A DNA stretch of 64,000 nt from Cytophagales bacterium (GCA_013298805.1 JAAFIU010000004.1:1-64000); one strand, 5' to 3'. Counted from the first letter of the stretch, positions 48,733 through 58,633 are shown. Made by a program: numbers and translations. Notes: generated by a model not told the origin, from the sequence alone.

Positions 48733-49089
48733 TTAGTAAAAAGCATCTTCAAAATGAGTTATTTCGACATTTTCCTCTGTTTTAAAAATCACAGAAATTA
48801 TATCAAAACGTATTTGTTGTAGCCAATTGTTTTGGAAAACATAATTCTCCGCTGCCTTCGTTACCAATTTTACTTTATTGGGTGTTACGCTGATTTCGGG
48901 GTTGCCAAATTTAGTGTTTGTCAATGATTTTACTTCTACGAACACTAAAAAAATATCCTTTTTTACGATAATATCAATCTCTCCTCTTCCCGAACGATAA
49001 TTTCGAGCTATAATTTCATAGCCTTTTTCTTCCAAAAATTGAGTTGCTAAATCTTCGGCTTTTTTACCAGTTTCAAGATGCTTTGCCAT
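48733..49089 (-). CDS. YraN family (UPF0102) protein
   Basis: GKKAEDLATQFLEEKGYEIIARNYRSGRGEIDIIVKKD. Confidence 0.92.
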   Translation of the reverse strand: MAKHLETGKKAEDLATQFLEEKGYEIIARNYRSGRGEIDIIVKKDIFLVFVEVKSLTNTKFGNPEISVTPNKVKLVTKAAENYVFQNNWLQQIRFDIISVIFKTEENVEITHFEDAFY

Positions 49090-49153
49090 ATTTTTTGATG
49101 TTCGATGTTTGTAATTCGATATTGGGATTTGTAGAAAGCGTATTGGAGTCCCA

Positions 49154-49186
49154 ACGGTCGCCGTCGTTCAAAATGACGGCGACCGT
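49154..49186. repeat. Hairpin with TTCAAAA apex
   Basis: acggtcgccgtcg-TTCAAAA-tgacggcgaccgt. Confidence 0.8.
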
Positions 49187-49353
49187 AAAAACGCATTCAG
49201 TCTTTAATGTAAAAAGTTATTGCAAAAATATTGATAACTAAAGCCTACTTTCTCAAGATACCACATATTGATTAGCCTATCAAAAAATCTTTGATTAAAT
49301 TTATTGGAAGAACTATTCGCTCAATCACAATTCATCAATTCGCTCAATTAAAT

Positions 49354-50658
49354 ATGTCTCCAACCACCCAAAAAACTGAAATACTTGCGGGCGTAAGCTC
49401 ATTTTTAGCCACGATGTACATTATCGTGGTCAATCCAGCGATACTTTCTCAGACGGGAATGCCTTTCCCTGCGGTGCTAACTGCTACCGTTTTGCTTTCG
49501 TTTTTTTGTAGTGTGATGATGGGTTTGTACGCCAAAAACCCGATTGTGGTAGCTCCTGGAATGGGTATGAATGCCTTTTTCACTTTCACTGCCGTCAAAG
49601 GAATGGGCATTAGTTATCAAGTGGCTTTGGGTGCTGTGTTTTGGGCGGGTGTTTTGTTCATGATTTTGTCCATTTTCAACGTCAGAACGCACATCGTCAA
49701 AGCTATTCCCAAACCTTTGCGTTTTGCCATTTCGGCAGGTATTGGCTTGTTTATCAGCTTAATAGGTTTTGAAAATGCTAAATTTATTGTAGCAAACCCT
49801 GCCACGTTAATTAGCATTGCCAATGTGAAAGACCCGATTGTTTTAACGTTTTTATTCGGTTTATTTCTGACTTCAATCCTGATAATTCGTAAAGTACAAG
49901 GCGGAATTATCATCGGAATTGTACTCACAACCTTACTCGCCATTCCGATTGGACGATATTGGGGAGATGCTTCAGCCGTAAATTTTGGACAAAAAGCATT
50001 AGTCAATTATCAAGGAATTTTTGCCAAACCTGATTTTAGTTTAATCGGACAATTAGACCTTTGGGGTTCATTGAAATTCTCTCTAATTCCTGTGGTTTTT
50101 GCCTTTGTTTTTACGGATTTGTTTGATAGTCTTTCAACCTTCGTTGGACTTGCCGAAGCGGCTTATTTATACGATGAAAACGGCGAACCTCGCAATGTTA
50201 ATCAATCTCTTTTGACCGATGCCATTGCCACTTTATTAGCGGGAATTTTAGGGACAAGTCCGGGAACGGCATACATAGAATCGGCGGTGGGAATTGAACA
50301 AGGCGGACGACATGGACTGACTGCCATCACGGCAGGAATTTTGTTTTTGCCCTTCATGTTTTTGTCGCCTTTATTGTCCATCATTCCAGCCATTGCTACT
50401 GCTCCTGCTTTGGTAATTGTGGGTGTTTTTATGGTAAAACCCATTACAAAAATCAATTGGTCGAAATTAGACGATGCCATTCCTGCCTTTTTAGCGATGA
50501 TTTTAATACCATTTTCGTACTCAATTACACAAGGAATTATTTGGGGATTTCTGTCTTGGACAATCCTAAAAGTTGGAACAGGAAAATATAAAGAAGTATC
50601 CACAACGCTATGGATTATTGATTTATTTGCGGTTGGGACTTTGTTTTGGGGGCATTAA
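49354..50658 (+). CDS. NCS2 family permease (AzgA/guanine-hypoxanthine-like)
   Basis: TEILAGVSSFLATMYIIVVNPAILSQTGMP; FVFTDLFDSLSTFVGLAE; start MSPTTQKTEI preferred over 49291. Confidence 0.92.
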   Translation: MSPTTQKTEILAGVSSFLATMYIIVVNPAILSQTGMPFPAVLTATVLLSFFCSVMMGLYAKNPIVVAPGMGMNAFFTFTAVKGMGISYQVALGAVFWAGVLFMILSIFNVRTHIVKAIPKPLRFAISAGIGLFISLIGFENAKFIVANPATLISIANVKDPIVLTFLFGLFLTSILIIRKVQGGIIIGIVLTTLLAIPIGRYWGDASAVNFGQKALVNYQGIFAKPDFSLIGQLDLWGSLKFSLIPVVFAFVFTDLFDSLSTFVGLAEAAYLYDENGEPRNVNQSLLTDAIATLLAGILGTSPGTAYIESAVGIEQGGRHGLTAITAGILFLPFMFLSPLLSIIPAIATAPALVIVGVFMVKPITKINWSKLDDAIPAFLAMILIPFSYSITQGIIWGFLSWTILKVGTGKYKEVSTTLWIIDLFAVGTLFWGH

Positions 50659-50710
50659 CGATTTTCGTTATTCGATGTTTGATGTACTCGCTTTTTTTGC
50701 TGTTTTGCCA

Positions 50711-50764
50711 TTGTCTGTGTCTCCACAGACGATAAATTGGAGTCGTCTGTGGAGACACAGACAA
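50711..50764. repeat. Palindromic element with perfect 22-bp arms
   Basis: ttgtctgtgtctccacagacga-taaattggag-tcgtctgtggagacacagacaa. Confidence 0.9.
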
Positions 50765-50771
50765 CGGCAGG

Positions 50772-50981
50772 AAAATCAATTGGTCGAAATTAGACGATGC
50801 CATTCCTGCCTTTTTAGCAATGATTTTAATACCATTTTCGTACTCAATTACACAAGGAATTATTTGGGGATTTTTGTCTTGGACAATCCTAAAAGTAGGA
50901 ACGGGGAAATATAAAGAAGTATCCACAACGCTATGGATTATTGATTTATTTGCGGTTGGGGCTTTGTTTTGGGGGCATTAA
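50772..50981 (+). pseudogene. Duplicated 3' end (about 210 bp) of the upstream NCS2 permease gene
   Basis: Near-identical to 50449-50658 including the stop codon, offset 323 bp, about 6 differences. Confidence 0.9.
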
Positions 50982-50985
50982 AATT

Positions 50986-51170
50986 GTCTGAACTGAGATT
51001 GATATGATTTAAAGATTTTAGGATTAAGTTTTTGCCATTGTCTGTGTCTCCACAGACGATAAATTGGAGTCGTCTTTTGCTGTTGTCTGTGGAGACACAG
51101 ACAACGGCAGGGAAATAGTTGTTCTTACTTAATCCTAAAATCTTTAAATCAAAAATATCATAGTTCAAAC
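50986..51170. repeat. GTCTGAACT-family palindrome carrying a nested second palindrome in its loop
   Basis: 43-bp arms 50986-51028 / 51128-51170; loop has a second copy of the ttgccattgtctgtgtctccacagacga element. Confidence 0.85.
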
Positions 51171-51299
51171 AATATTCTCGCTTACACTGATTTGCAATCA
51201 GTGTATTATTGGTCTTGCGAAGTGTCGCATTTATTAGCGTTAAAAACGCAATACCAGCCCATGAATGATTGCAAATTAGGGTGAGCTGGGTATTGCAAT

Positions 51300-52511
51300 T
51301 CAATCAAAATAATTGAAATTTATTAGTTTAGAAGCATAAGAAATAATATTACTATGTTGATAATTAAACATAGGCTGGCAACACCCTTTACAGTCAAAGC
51401 TAATTTCATTATGAGCTAAATTTAAAGTTTGCAACTGTAAATTTAGGCTTTGCTTTTCCTTATTAATATCTTCCTTTATTGTCTCAAATGAATGAGTGTA
51501 TTTCGAACCTTTCATTGAGTTAATGACTTCAAGGTAATATGCATGCAAATGGTTTACAGAAAGACTAACTTGTTCTACTCTATACATATAATTACGAAGC
51601 CCAGTGGTCATTGTTGTTGCATTTGTATTATTATACCCTGCTTCCATTACTATATTATGATTTTGAAAAAAATACAAGCCATTCAAATATTTTCCACCCC
51701 AAGATTTTAGTGCTAATAGATATTTATTCAGTTTATCGGCGTATACAGATTTACTTAGATTATTCTTTTGACCAATCGATAACAAGTTTTCAACTGCATT
51801 TATCGAATTATCGGTTGTTCGTGCTTTTTCACAAAACCCATTGACACACACATAATTTGGTGGGCAACCACTCATACAAGGAAATTTTGTGGTAGGTATG
51901 TTATAATAGCTATCGTTAGATGTTTGGTTATTTTTAAAACTACTAAGGCTCAAGTTTAAGGCTTCTTGCTCTTGTTTTTCTATGTCTTCCACCCAGCATT
52001 TGCAAATTTCAATAATATTGTTTTCCTGTATTTTTACAACTTGCTGGCTTCTTTGAGTAGCAACTTTTTTTTGCTCTCTTTCAAAATCTTGAATTGCTTC
52101 TCCTATACCTACTTTTTTCCAATGATCAGCACTACAAATTGGAGGCGGACCACCAGCCTGACATTCTCCAGCCTGATGCTCAATCCATCCGCCAACATGG
52201 CTGCAGAAATTGTTCGCAATAGCATGGATATTTTTTAAGTCTTCTTGCCTAAATTGTTCAACAAGTATGTCTATTTCTTCGTTTATGTTTTTTGTGCAAT
52301 ATTGTGGAATTGCGGGGTTTAGTTGCAGATGTGGCAAAACCACACTCCTCTTAGCAAGCAATTCTAAAACTGTTATGGTAGTGCCATTACCACACTTAAC
52401 ATTACCATTTGCTATAGTATGATTTTTGGATTTATCAACAGTTTGAGAAAAAGATAGAAAATATGAAGTAAAAAAAAATAGGATAAAAAATAGAAAAAAA
52501 TTTGTTTTCAT
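51300..52511 (-). CDS. Secreted hypothetical protein with EGF/knottin-like Cys motif
   Basis: Start MKTNFFLFFILFFFTSYFLSFSQ at 52511; FPCMSGCPPNYVCVNGFCEKA. Confidence 0.7.
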   Translation of the reverse strand: MKTNFFLFFILFFFTSYFLSFSQTVDKSKNHTIANGNVKCGNGTTITVLELLAKRSVVLPHLQLNPAIPQYCTKNINEEIDILVEQFRQEDLKNIHAIANNFCSHVGGWIEHQAGECQAGGPPPICSADHWKKVGIGEAIQDFEREQKKVATQRSQQVVKIQENNIIEICKCWVEDIEKQEQEALNLSLSSFKNNQTSNDSYYNIPTTKFPCMSGCPPNYVCVNGFCEKARTTDNSINAVENLLSIGQKNNLSKSVYADKLNKYLLALKSWGGKYLNGLYFFQNHNIVMEAGYNNTNATTMTTGLRNYMYRVEQVSLSVNHLHAYYLEVINSMKGSKYTHSFETIKEDINKEKQSLNLQLQTLNLAHNEISFDCKGCCQPMFNYQHSNIISYASKLINFNYFD

Positions 52512-52515
52512 AGCT

Positions 52516-53622
52516 TTATTGTTTTTTGAACCTACAATAGGCAAAGTAAAAATACTCATTTCCGTTTTCATCTTTATCCTCTTCAAAATTAGCCCATTGA
52601 TCGCATTCATAATCACCTTCAAAATGAATCTCACCTCCAACATGAAACCCGAGACTCAAATACTCCTCTATTTTTGTGTATATTGTTATTGGATATTCTA
52701 CTTTACCAAAAGTATTTGTGAATCTTTTGCTTCGATATTCTACTTTATCAACTTGAGCAGAAACTTTTAATTTAGAATAATCAGAAATTTTGTAATCAAA
52801 ACTGCCTTTTATTTCCATTTCCAAGTCATCATTAAAACTCACAGCTAAGCTTCCTATTATTTTAGATATTTTACCTCCCGCAAGAGTAGTTTGGTTCGGT
52901 ACGTAAATGCCAGTTCTTTTTCTAATGCAATTTATATTTTCTTTTATATGAGATAAATGCTTATCGGCATTAGGGTAACTTTTAATAAATTCAACAAAAA
53001 AAGGTTTGTTGTAATATTTTGCTACAGAGTAATAATCTAAAATATCATCTATACTGGGTTTAACAAGGTAATTTTCTGCGTTGAGGAAGTTTTTTACAGC
53101 AACCATAAATCTCTCTTTATCATCTATATAGGCATAAGCAGAAACTAAGCCCCACAAGTCTCTGCTATTATATTTACCTGTTTCAATAGCTTTATTTAGG
53201 TAATCAATTCCGTCGTTTACATTATTATCTCCAAAACTTCCCGAATATTGGTTACAATAGTGGTTATATAGAAGATTTAAATTTTCTTCATTTTTTTTAT
53301 TAAATCGGTATTTTAAGTCTGCGATTTTTTCCATCAATTCAGGAGTCATTGTGGAAAGTTTTGTATATTCTTCTAAATATTTAAGTTGGTTTCTATCATC
53401 GTTAAGCCCTTCGTATGCCTTTGCCATGTACAAAGCGTAGAAAGGTTCTTTTTGTCCATTAACAGATACTTTTTTCAAGATATTTATACCTTCGTTAAAA
53501 TCTTTGTACTTTTCAATAGCTAAACGTGCTTGGGTAATTAGCATACCATCATTTTCAGATTGAGCCATAATATTAAGGAATGGCAACATGATTAAAAGGG
53601 TTGTTACAATTTTGAGCTTCAT
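52516..53622 (-). CDS. Secreted hypothetical protein with TPR-like N-terminal half
   Basis: Start MKLKIVTTLLIMLPFLNIMAQ at 53622 (or MLKTKNMKLK at 53640); the ORF start at 53814 runs through non-coding repeats. Confidence 0.7.
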   Translation of the reverse strand: MKLKIVTTLLIMLPFLNIMAQSENDGMLITQARLAIEKYKDFNEGINILKKVSVNGQKEPFYALYMAKAYEGLNDDRNQLKYLEEYTKLSTMTPELMEKIADLKYRFNKKNEENLNLLYNHYCNQYSGSFGDNNVNDGIDYLNKAIETGKYNSRDLWGLVSAYAYIDDKERFMVAVKNFLNAENYLVKPSIDDILDYYSVAKYYNKPFFVEFIKSYPNADKHLSHIKENINCIRKRTGIYVPNQTTLAGGKISKIIGSLAVSFNDDLEMEIKGSFDYKISDYSKLKVSAQVDKVEYRSKRFTNTFGKVEYPITIYTKIEEYLSLGFHVGGEIHFEGDYECDQWANFEEDKDENGNEYFYFAYCRFKKQ

Positions 53623-53704
53623 ATTCTTAGTCTTTAACATAATTATAATCTGAGGGTTGTGTTCATGCGGTTGCCAACTAACCCTTAAATATACGAAAGT
53701 ATTA

Positions 53705-53777
53705 TCGTACTTTTTGTATTGTTTGGCGCTTTGCCAATTTTTCGTTGTACTATTCTTGTCGTACTTTTTGTATTGTT
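53705..53777. repeat. Two perfect 19-bp direct repeats
   Basis: tcgtactttttgtattgtt at 53705-53723 and 53759-53777. Confidence 0.85.
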
Positions 53778-53948
53778 GAAAAGCATGTACCCTAAAGATA
53801 AATACCATTTTCATATTGGCAAAATATTATTCATCTTTTATGTTTGACTGGTCAAAAATCTTAATCCTCACCCAACAATACAGGTTGGATAAAAAACAAT
53901 TTTTGACTATTATTGTGTAACATAATTTCATTCCAACAAACCAAAATA

Positions 53949-56525
53949 ATGCAAAACTATTTACCTACCATAAATCACAAAAAGCGGTTCGCCGCTTTTT
54001 TGTTTTTGCTACTGGCTCATTTCAGTTTCGGGCAAGTTCCCAACAGCTACTATTTACCCCAAAATGTCAGTTATGACCCCAAAATCCCAACGCCTCAGCA
54101 GTATTTGGGCTATCAGGTGGGCGACTGGCACATTCAGCACGATGCACTTGTGGGCTATTTCAAGAAAATTGCCGAACTCTCCAATCGGGTACAATTGACC
54201 GAATACGGTCGTACTTACGAAAATCGTCCTTTGTTATTGATGACGGTTTCATCGCCCAAAAACTTATCGAATATTGAAAAAATCAAAGCCGACCACCACG
54301 CTTTGGGCGAACCCGAAAAATCGGCAAGTTTAGACACCCAAAATATGCCGATTGTCGTTTGGATGGGATATTCAGTTCACGGAAATGAAGCCAGCGGAAC
54401 GAATGCTTCTGTTTTAGCCGCCTATTATTTGGCAGCGGCTCAGGGTGGGGAAATAGATTCACTTTTAAACGAAACGGTTATTTTAATTGACCCAAGAATT
54501 AACCCCGACGGCGGAGAACGTTTTTCGAGTTGGGTAAATGCCAATAAAAGCCAAAACTTAGTGTCTGACCCCAACAGTCGAGAACTTAACGAAATGTGGC
54601 CTGGTGGACGTTATAACCACTATTGGTTCGACTTAAACCGTGATTGGCTTTATACGCAACATCCAGAAAGTAAAGGCAGAATCCAAAAATATCACGAATG
54701 GAAACCGAATATTTTGACCGACCACCACGAAATGGGCTCCAATTCTTCATTCTTTTTTCAACCCGGAATTCCTGCTCGTACACACCCACTTACGCCCAAA
54801 AAGAACATTGATTTAACCGAAAAAATTGGCAAATTTCACGCTGAAGCTTTGGATAAAATCGGTTCATTATATTTCACAAAAGAGGGTTACGACGATTTTT
54901 ACTACGGAAAAGGCTCAACTTTCCCCGACGTGCAAGGTTGCATCGGTATTTTGTTTGAACAAGCCAGTTCACGTGGGCATTTACAGGAAACGCAAAACGG
55001 AAACATGAGCTTTGCATTTACCGTTAGAAATCAATTCACCACGACGCTTTCAACCTTAAAATCGGCTCGAAATTTACGCCAAGAATTATTGGATTATCAG
55101 CGTAGTTTTTACCAAGAAAAGAACACTTCGCCCATTCAATCTTACGTTTTTGGCGGTGGAAATGACCCCGTGAAAGTATGGGAAATGACTCGAATTTTAC
55201 GCCAGCACGAAATTGATGTGTATGAAGTTGCCAAAGATGAAACCTTAGATGGTAAATCTTTCAAAAAAGGAACATCATTTGTTGTGCCATTAAATCAGCC
55301 TCAGTATCGTTTAATTCAAGGAATATTTGAAAAACGTACCACTTTTGAAGATTCACTTTTCTACGACATTTCGGCTTGGTCGATGCCACATTGTTTTAAT
55401 GTGCCTTATTCAGAAGTGAAAACGCCTTTGACTTTGGGAGCAAAATTGACCGCTAATGATTTCCCGAAAGGAAAAGTAATTGGTAAAAGTGCCTACGGAT
55501 ATGTTTTTGAATGGAACAGCTATTTCGCCCCGAGAGCTGCCTACGAATTACAGAAAAAAGGCTACAAATTGAAAGTTGCCACCGAACCATTTACGGGTGT
55601 AATTGATGGCGGAACAAAAGAATTTGGCTACGGAACAATTGAAATTACGGTAGGGTCAAATCAACAAGCTAATTTTGAATCACTCAATACGCTTTTACAA
55701 ACTTTGGCAGAACGTGATGGCGTAAATTTCTATGGCGTAAAAACAGGACTAACGCCCACAGGAATTGATTTAGGGAGTAGTTATTTCGCTTCTATGCGTC
55801 AGCCTAAAGCCTTGATGTTGACGGGTTTAAATGTAAATCCAAACGATGCGGGAGAAACTTGGCACTTGTTGGATACACGTGTAAATCTTCCTCTGACGAT
55901 GGCAGATATTACGCAAACCAACCGCATGAGTTTGGAAAAATACAATACTTTAATCCTTTCAAGTGGCGATTATAACACTCTGGAAGAAGAGAAAATCAAA
56001 ACTTGGGTGCGTAACGGTGGCGTGTTAATTGCCATGACGGATGCTGTGAACTGGGTTGCAGCTAAAGGACTTTCTCCCGTAAAAATTAAGGCAATTCCAG
56101 CCGATACGTCTGCTCCAAAACCTTACGCTTTAGCAGAACGTTACAAAGGGGCTCAGCAAATTGGAGGGGCTATTTTCCAAGTAAAAATCGACCCAACACA
56201 TCCTATTGGTTATGGATTTAAGGAAAATACTTTGAGTGTTTTCAGAGACAATACTATTTTCTTGGAAAAGATAAAAGACCCATACAACGCTCCATTAATT
56301 TATACCAACGAACCCTTAGTAAGTGGCTATATCACAGAACGTAACAAGAAATTAATGAAAAATACGCCATCGGTTGTAGCTACGAGTTACGGTGCAGGAA
56401 AAGTGATTGTGATGACCGATAACCCAAATTTCAGAGCATTTTGGTACGGAACGAATAAGTTATTTTTAAATGCCGTGTTCTTCGGTTCAACGATTCTTTC
56501 GGGAGTACGTGGTGGCGAAGATTGA
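53949..56525 (+). CDS. M14 family zinc carboxypeptidase, secreted
   Basis: GYSVHGNEASGTNASVLAAYYL (HxxE); DPRINPDGGERFSSWVN; start MQNYLPTIN preferred over 53913. Confidence 0.9.
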   Translation: MQNYLPTINHKKRFAAFLFLLLAHFSFGQVPNSYYLPQNVSYDPKIPTPQQYLGYQVGDWHIQHDALVGYFKKIAELSNRVQLTEYGRTYENRPLLLMTVSSPKNLSNIEKIKADHHALGEPEKSASLDTQNMPIVVWMGYSVHGNEASGTNASVLAAYYLAAAQGGEIDSLLNETVILIDPRINPDGGERFSSWVNANKSQNLVSDPNSRELNEMWPGGRYNHYWFDLNRDWLYTQHPESKGRIQKYHEWKPNILTDHHEMGSNSSFFFQPGIPARTHPLTPKKNIDLTEKIGKFHAEALDKIGSLYFTKEGYDDFYYGKGSTFPDVQGCIGILFEQASSRGHLQETQNGNMSFAFTVRNQFTTTLSTLKSARNLRQELLDYQRSFYQEKNTSPIQSYVFGGGNDPVKVWEMTRILRQHEIDVYEVAKDETLDGKSFKKGTSFVVPLNQPQYRLIQGIFEKRTTFEDSLFYDISAWSMPHCFNVPYSEVKTPLTLGAKLTANDFPKGKVIGKSAYGYVFEWNSYFAPRAAYELQKKGYKLKVATEPFTGVIDGGTKEFGYGTIEITVGSNQQANFESLNTLLQTLAERDGVNFYGVKTGLTPTGIDLGSSYFASMRQPKALMLTGLNVNPNDAGETWHLLDTRVNLPLTMADITQTNRMSLEKYNTLILSSGDYNTLEEEKIKTWVRNGGVLIAMTDAVNWVAAKGLSPVKIKAIPADTSAPKPYALAERYKGAQQIGGAIFQVKIDPTHPIGYGFKENTLSVFRDNTIFLEKIKDPYNAPLIYTNEPLVSGYITERNKKLMKNTPSVVATSYGAGKVIVMTDNPNFRAFWYGTNKLFLNAVFFGSTILSGVRGGED

Positions 56526-56709
56526 TTTGGCTTTAGTTTTGACAAAATGCTTTGGAAGAATTAACATTTCGATAATAATTGGATAAACACATTCCAAAAA
56601 ATTGTTTTCACAATCCATTTTAAAGCCTTATTTTTACATCGAAAAACATTCTAATCATTTGATTTTGTGAATATTCCAAGAAGTTTTTGAAGAATATTTG
56701 CTCATTCAG

Positions 56710-56821
56710 AGGTATTAGGAGTTAGATGTTAGGTTTTAGTATTTTAAGTATTACTTATTTTGGATAATCTTAAAAAACTAACCTCTAAAACCTAATTCCT
56801 AAAACCTAATTCCTAAAACAT
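56710..56821. repeat. Imperfect palindromic element (TAGGTTTTAGG family)
   Basis: aggtattaggagttagatgttaggttttag ... ctaacctctaaaacctaattcctaaaacctaattcctaaaac. Confidence 0.65.
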
Positions 56822-56840
56822 TCACTCATTGAATTTACCA

Positions 56841-58133
56841 ATGGCAACAGCAACTTTCACGCTCGAAAGAGATACCGAAATTTTTAATTTGATTAATCAA
56901 GAAGCTCACCGTCAAGAATACGGAATCGAATTGATTGCTTCTGAGAATTTTACTTCAAAACAAGTCATGGAAGCCCAAGGCTCTGTTTTGACCAATAAAT
57001 ATGCAGAAGGACTTCCAGGAAAACGTTATTACGGTGGTTGTGAAGTAGTTGACCAAGTAGAAAATATTGCTATTGAGCGTGCAAAAGCACTTTTCGGAGC
57101 AACTTGGGCAAATGTTCAGCCTCACTCTGGAGCTCAGGCAAATGCTGCGGTTTTCTTGTCATTCTTAAATCCAGGGGATAAAATTTTAGGTTTTAACCTC
57201 TCTCATGGTGGTCACCTTTCACACGGTTCACCCGTAAACTTCTCAGGAAAATACTTCCAAGCATTTTTCTACGGAGTTGAAGAAGAAACAGGTTTGATTG
57301 ACTGGGATAAAGTAGAAGCAACTGCTTTGAAAGAAAAACCAAGATTGATTATTTGTGGTGCTTCAGCATATTCACGTGATTGGGACTATGCTCGTTTACG
57401 TACAATTGCAGACGAAATCGGGGCTATTTTGTTAGCGGATATTTCTCACCCATCGGCATTAATTGCGAAAGGTTTGTTGAATAACCCAATGCAACATTGC
57501 CATATCGTAACCACAACAACGCACAAAACGTTGAGAGGACCTCGTGGTGGTTTAATTATGATGGGAAATGACTTTGTGAATCCATTCGGTCAAAAAACAT
57601 TGAAAGGTGAATTGAAAATGATGTCAGCGTTGTTAGACGGTGGTGTTTTCCCAGGAACGCAAGGTGGCCCATTGGAACACGTTATTGCGGCAAAAGCAAT
57701 TGCATTCGGTGAAGCATTAACGGATGATTTCCAATTTTATGCAGAACAAACTCAACGAAATGCCAAAGTAATGTCTCAGGCTTTTGTTGATAAAGGCTAT
57801 AAAATCATCTCTGGTGGAACAGATAATCACTTGATGTTGATTGATTTACGTCCAAAAGGATTGACTGGTAAATTGGCTGAAAATACTTTAGTGAAAGCTG
57901 ATATTACCATCAATAAAAACATGGTTCCATTTGATGATAAATCTCCATTTGTAACATCAGGTATGCGTGTAGGAACGGCTGCCATGACAACCCGTGGTAT
58001 GAAAGAAGCAGAAATGTTGCACATTGTAGAGTTAATTGACAGCGTTTTGATGAATCACGACAATGAGACTTTCATTGGTTCAGTGAGAACAGAAGTAAAC
58101 AAATGGATGGAAGCATTTCCGTTGTATGTATAG
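56841..58133 (+). CDS. glyA: Serine hydroxymethyltransferase
   Basis: [59 protein letters not shown] lysine; ATG at 56841 preferred over TTG at 56829. Confidence 0.97.
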   Translation: MATATFTLERDTEIFNLINQEAHRQEYGIELIASENFTSKQVMEAQGSVLTNKYAEGLPGKRYYGGCEVVDQVENIAIERAKALFGATWANVQPHSGAQANAAVFLSFLNPGDKILGFNLSHGGHLSHGSPVNFSGKYFQAFFYGVEEETGLIDWDKVEATALKEKPRLIICGASAYSRDWDYARLRTIADEIGAILLADISHPSALIAKGLLNNPMQHCHIVTTTTHKTLRGPRGGLIMMGNDFVNPFGQKTLKGELKMMSALLDGGVFPGTQGGPLEHVIAAKAIAFGEALTDDFQFYAEQTQRNAKVMSQAFVDKGYKIISGGTDNHLMLIDLRPKGLTGKLAENTLVKADITINKNMVPFDDKSPFVTSGMRVGTAAMTTRGMKEAEMLHIVELIDSVLMNHDNETFIGSVRTEVNKWMEAFPLYV

Positions 58134-58227
58134 ATTTGAGTACAAAGTATCAGGTATTAAGTCTTAAGATTTAGTATATGTTGAAGATTTTGCTCTTAAT
58201 ACTTGATACTACATCATAGCACATCAT

Positions 58228-58265
58228 AAAAACCCTGACAATCCAAAACGTTGTCGGGGTTTTTT
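58228..58265 (+). terminator. Intrinsic terminator of glyA
   Basis: aaaaccctgacaatccaaaacgttgtcggggtttttt. Confidence 0.85.
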
Positions 58266-58310
58266 GTGTTTTTGATGTAACTTTACGAGATAATCAAAAT
58301 AACGAAAGCG

Positions 58311-58532
58311 ATGGTAGGAACAATGATTTCGGGTTTTTATGAAAATGGTCAAATCGTTTTAGATGAATTGCCCAAAACAAATATAAAAGTTCAGGTTTTT
58401 GTAAGCTTTGTTGAACCTTTATAAATTGAAGGGAAAACGAAGGAGAAACGTCAATTTGGAACAATGAAAGGAAGTTTTATTATTCCTGATGATTTTAATG
58501 AGCCACTCGACGATTTAAAAGAATATATGTAA
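58311..58532 (+). pseudogene. Degenerate antitoxin-like gene (DUF2281-like C-terminus)
   Basis: MVGTMISGFYENGQIVLDELPKTNIKVQVFVSFVEPL*IEGKTKEKRQFGTMKGSFIIPDDFNEPLDDLKEYM*, one in-frame TAA at 58422-58424. Confidence 0.6.
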
Positions 58533-58633
58533 TGAAGATACTTATCGCTACTGCTATGAACGAAGGCTTTTCTATCATTACCATTGACGAAAAGTTTGAT
58601 AATTATAAAAATATCATTGACATTATTTGGTAA
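58532..58633 (+). pseudogene. Remnant of PIN-domain toxin, internally deleted
   Basis: MKILIATAMNEGFSIITIDEKFDNYKNIIDIIW*: short N-terminus joined to a PIN-like C-terminal end; overlaps previous stop (TAATG). Confidence 0.55.

Noticed and set aside
50711-51118. Considered a CRISPR array because of repeated palindromic units
   Set aside because: Only two copies, irregular spacing, no spacer-like unique units of equal length, no cas genes in the window
50202-51303. Minus-strand ORFs 50202-50603, 50615-50926 and 50938-51303 that share similar ends
   Set aside because: Antisense frames created by the duplicated permease 3' end and palindromes, not a real paralogous family
53623-53814. N-terminal extension of the ORF starting at 53814
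   Set aside because: It translates the direct-repeat region (QQYKKYD...KQYKKYD); a good signal peptide starts at 53622
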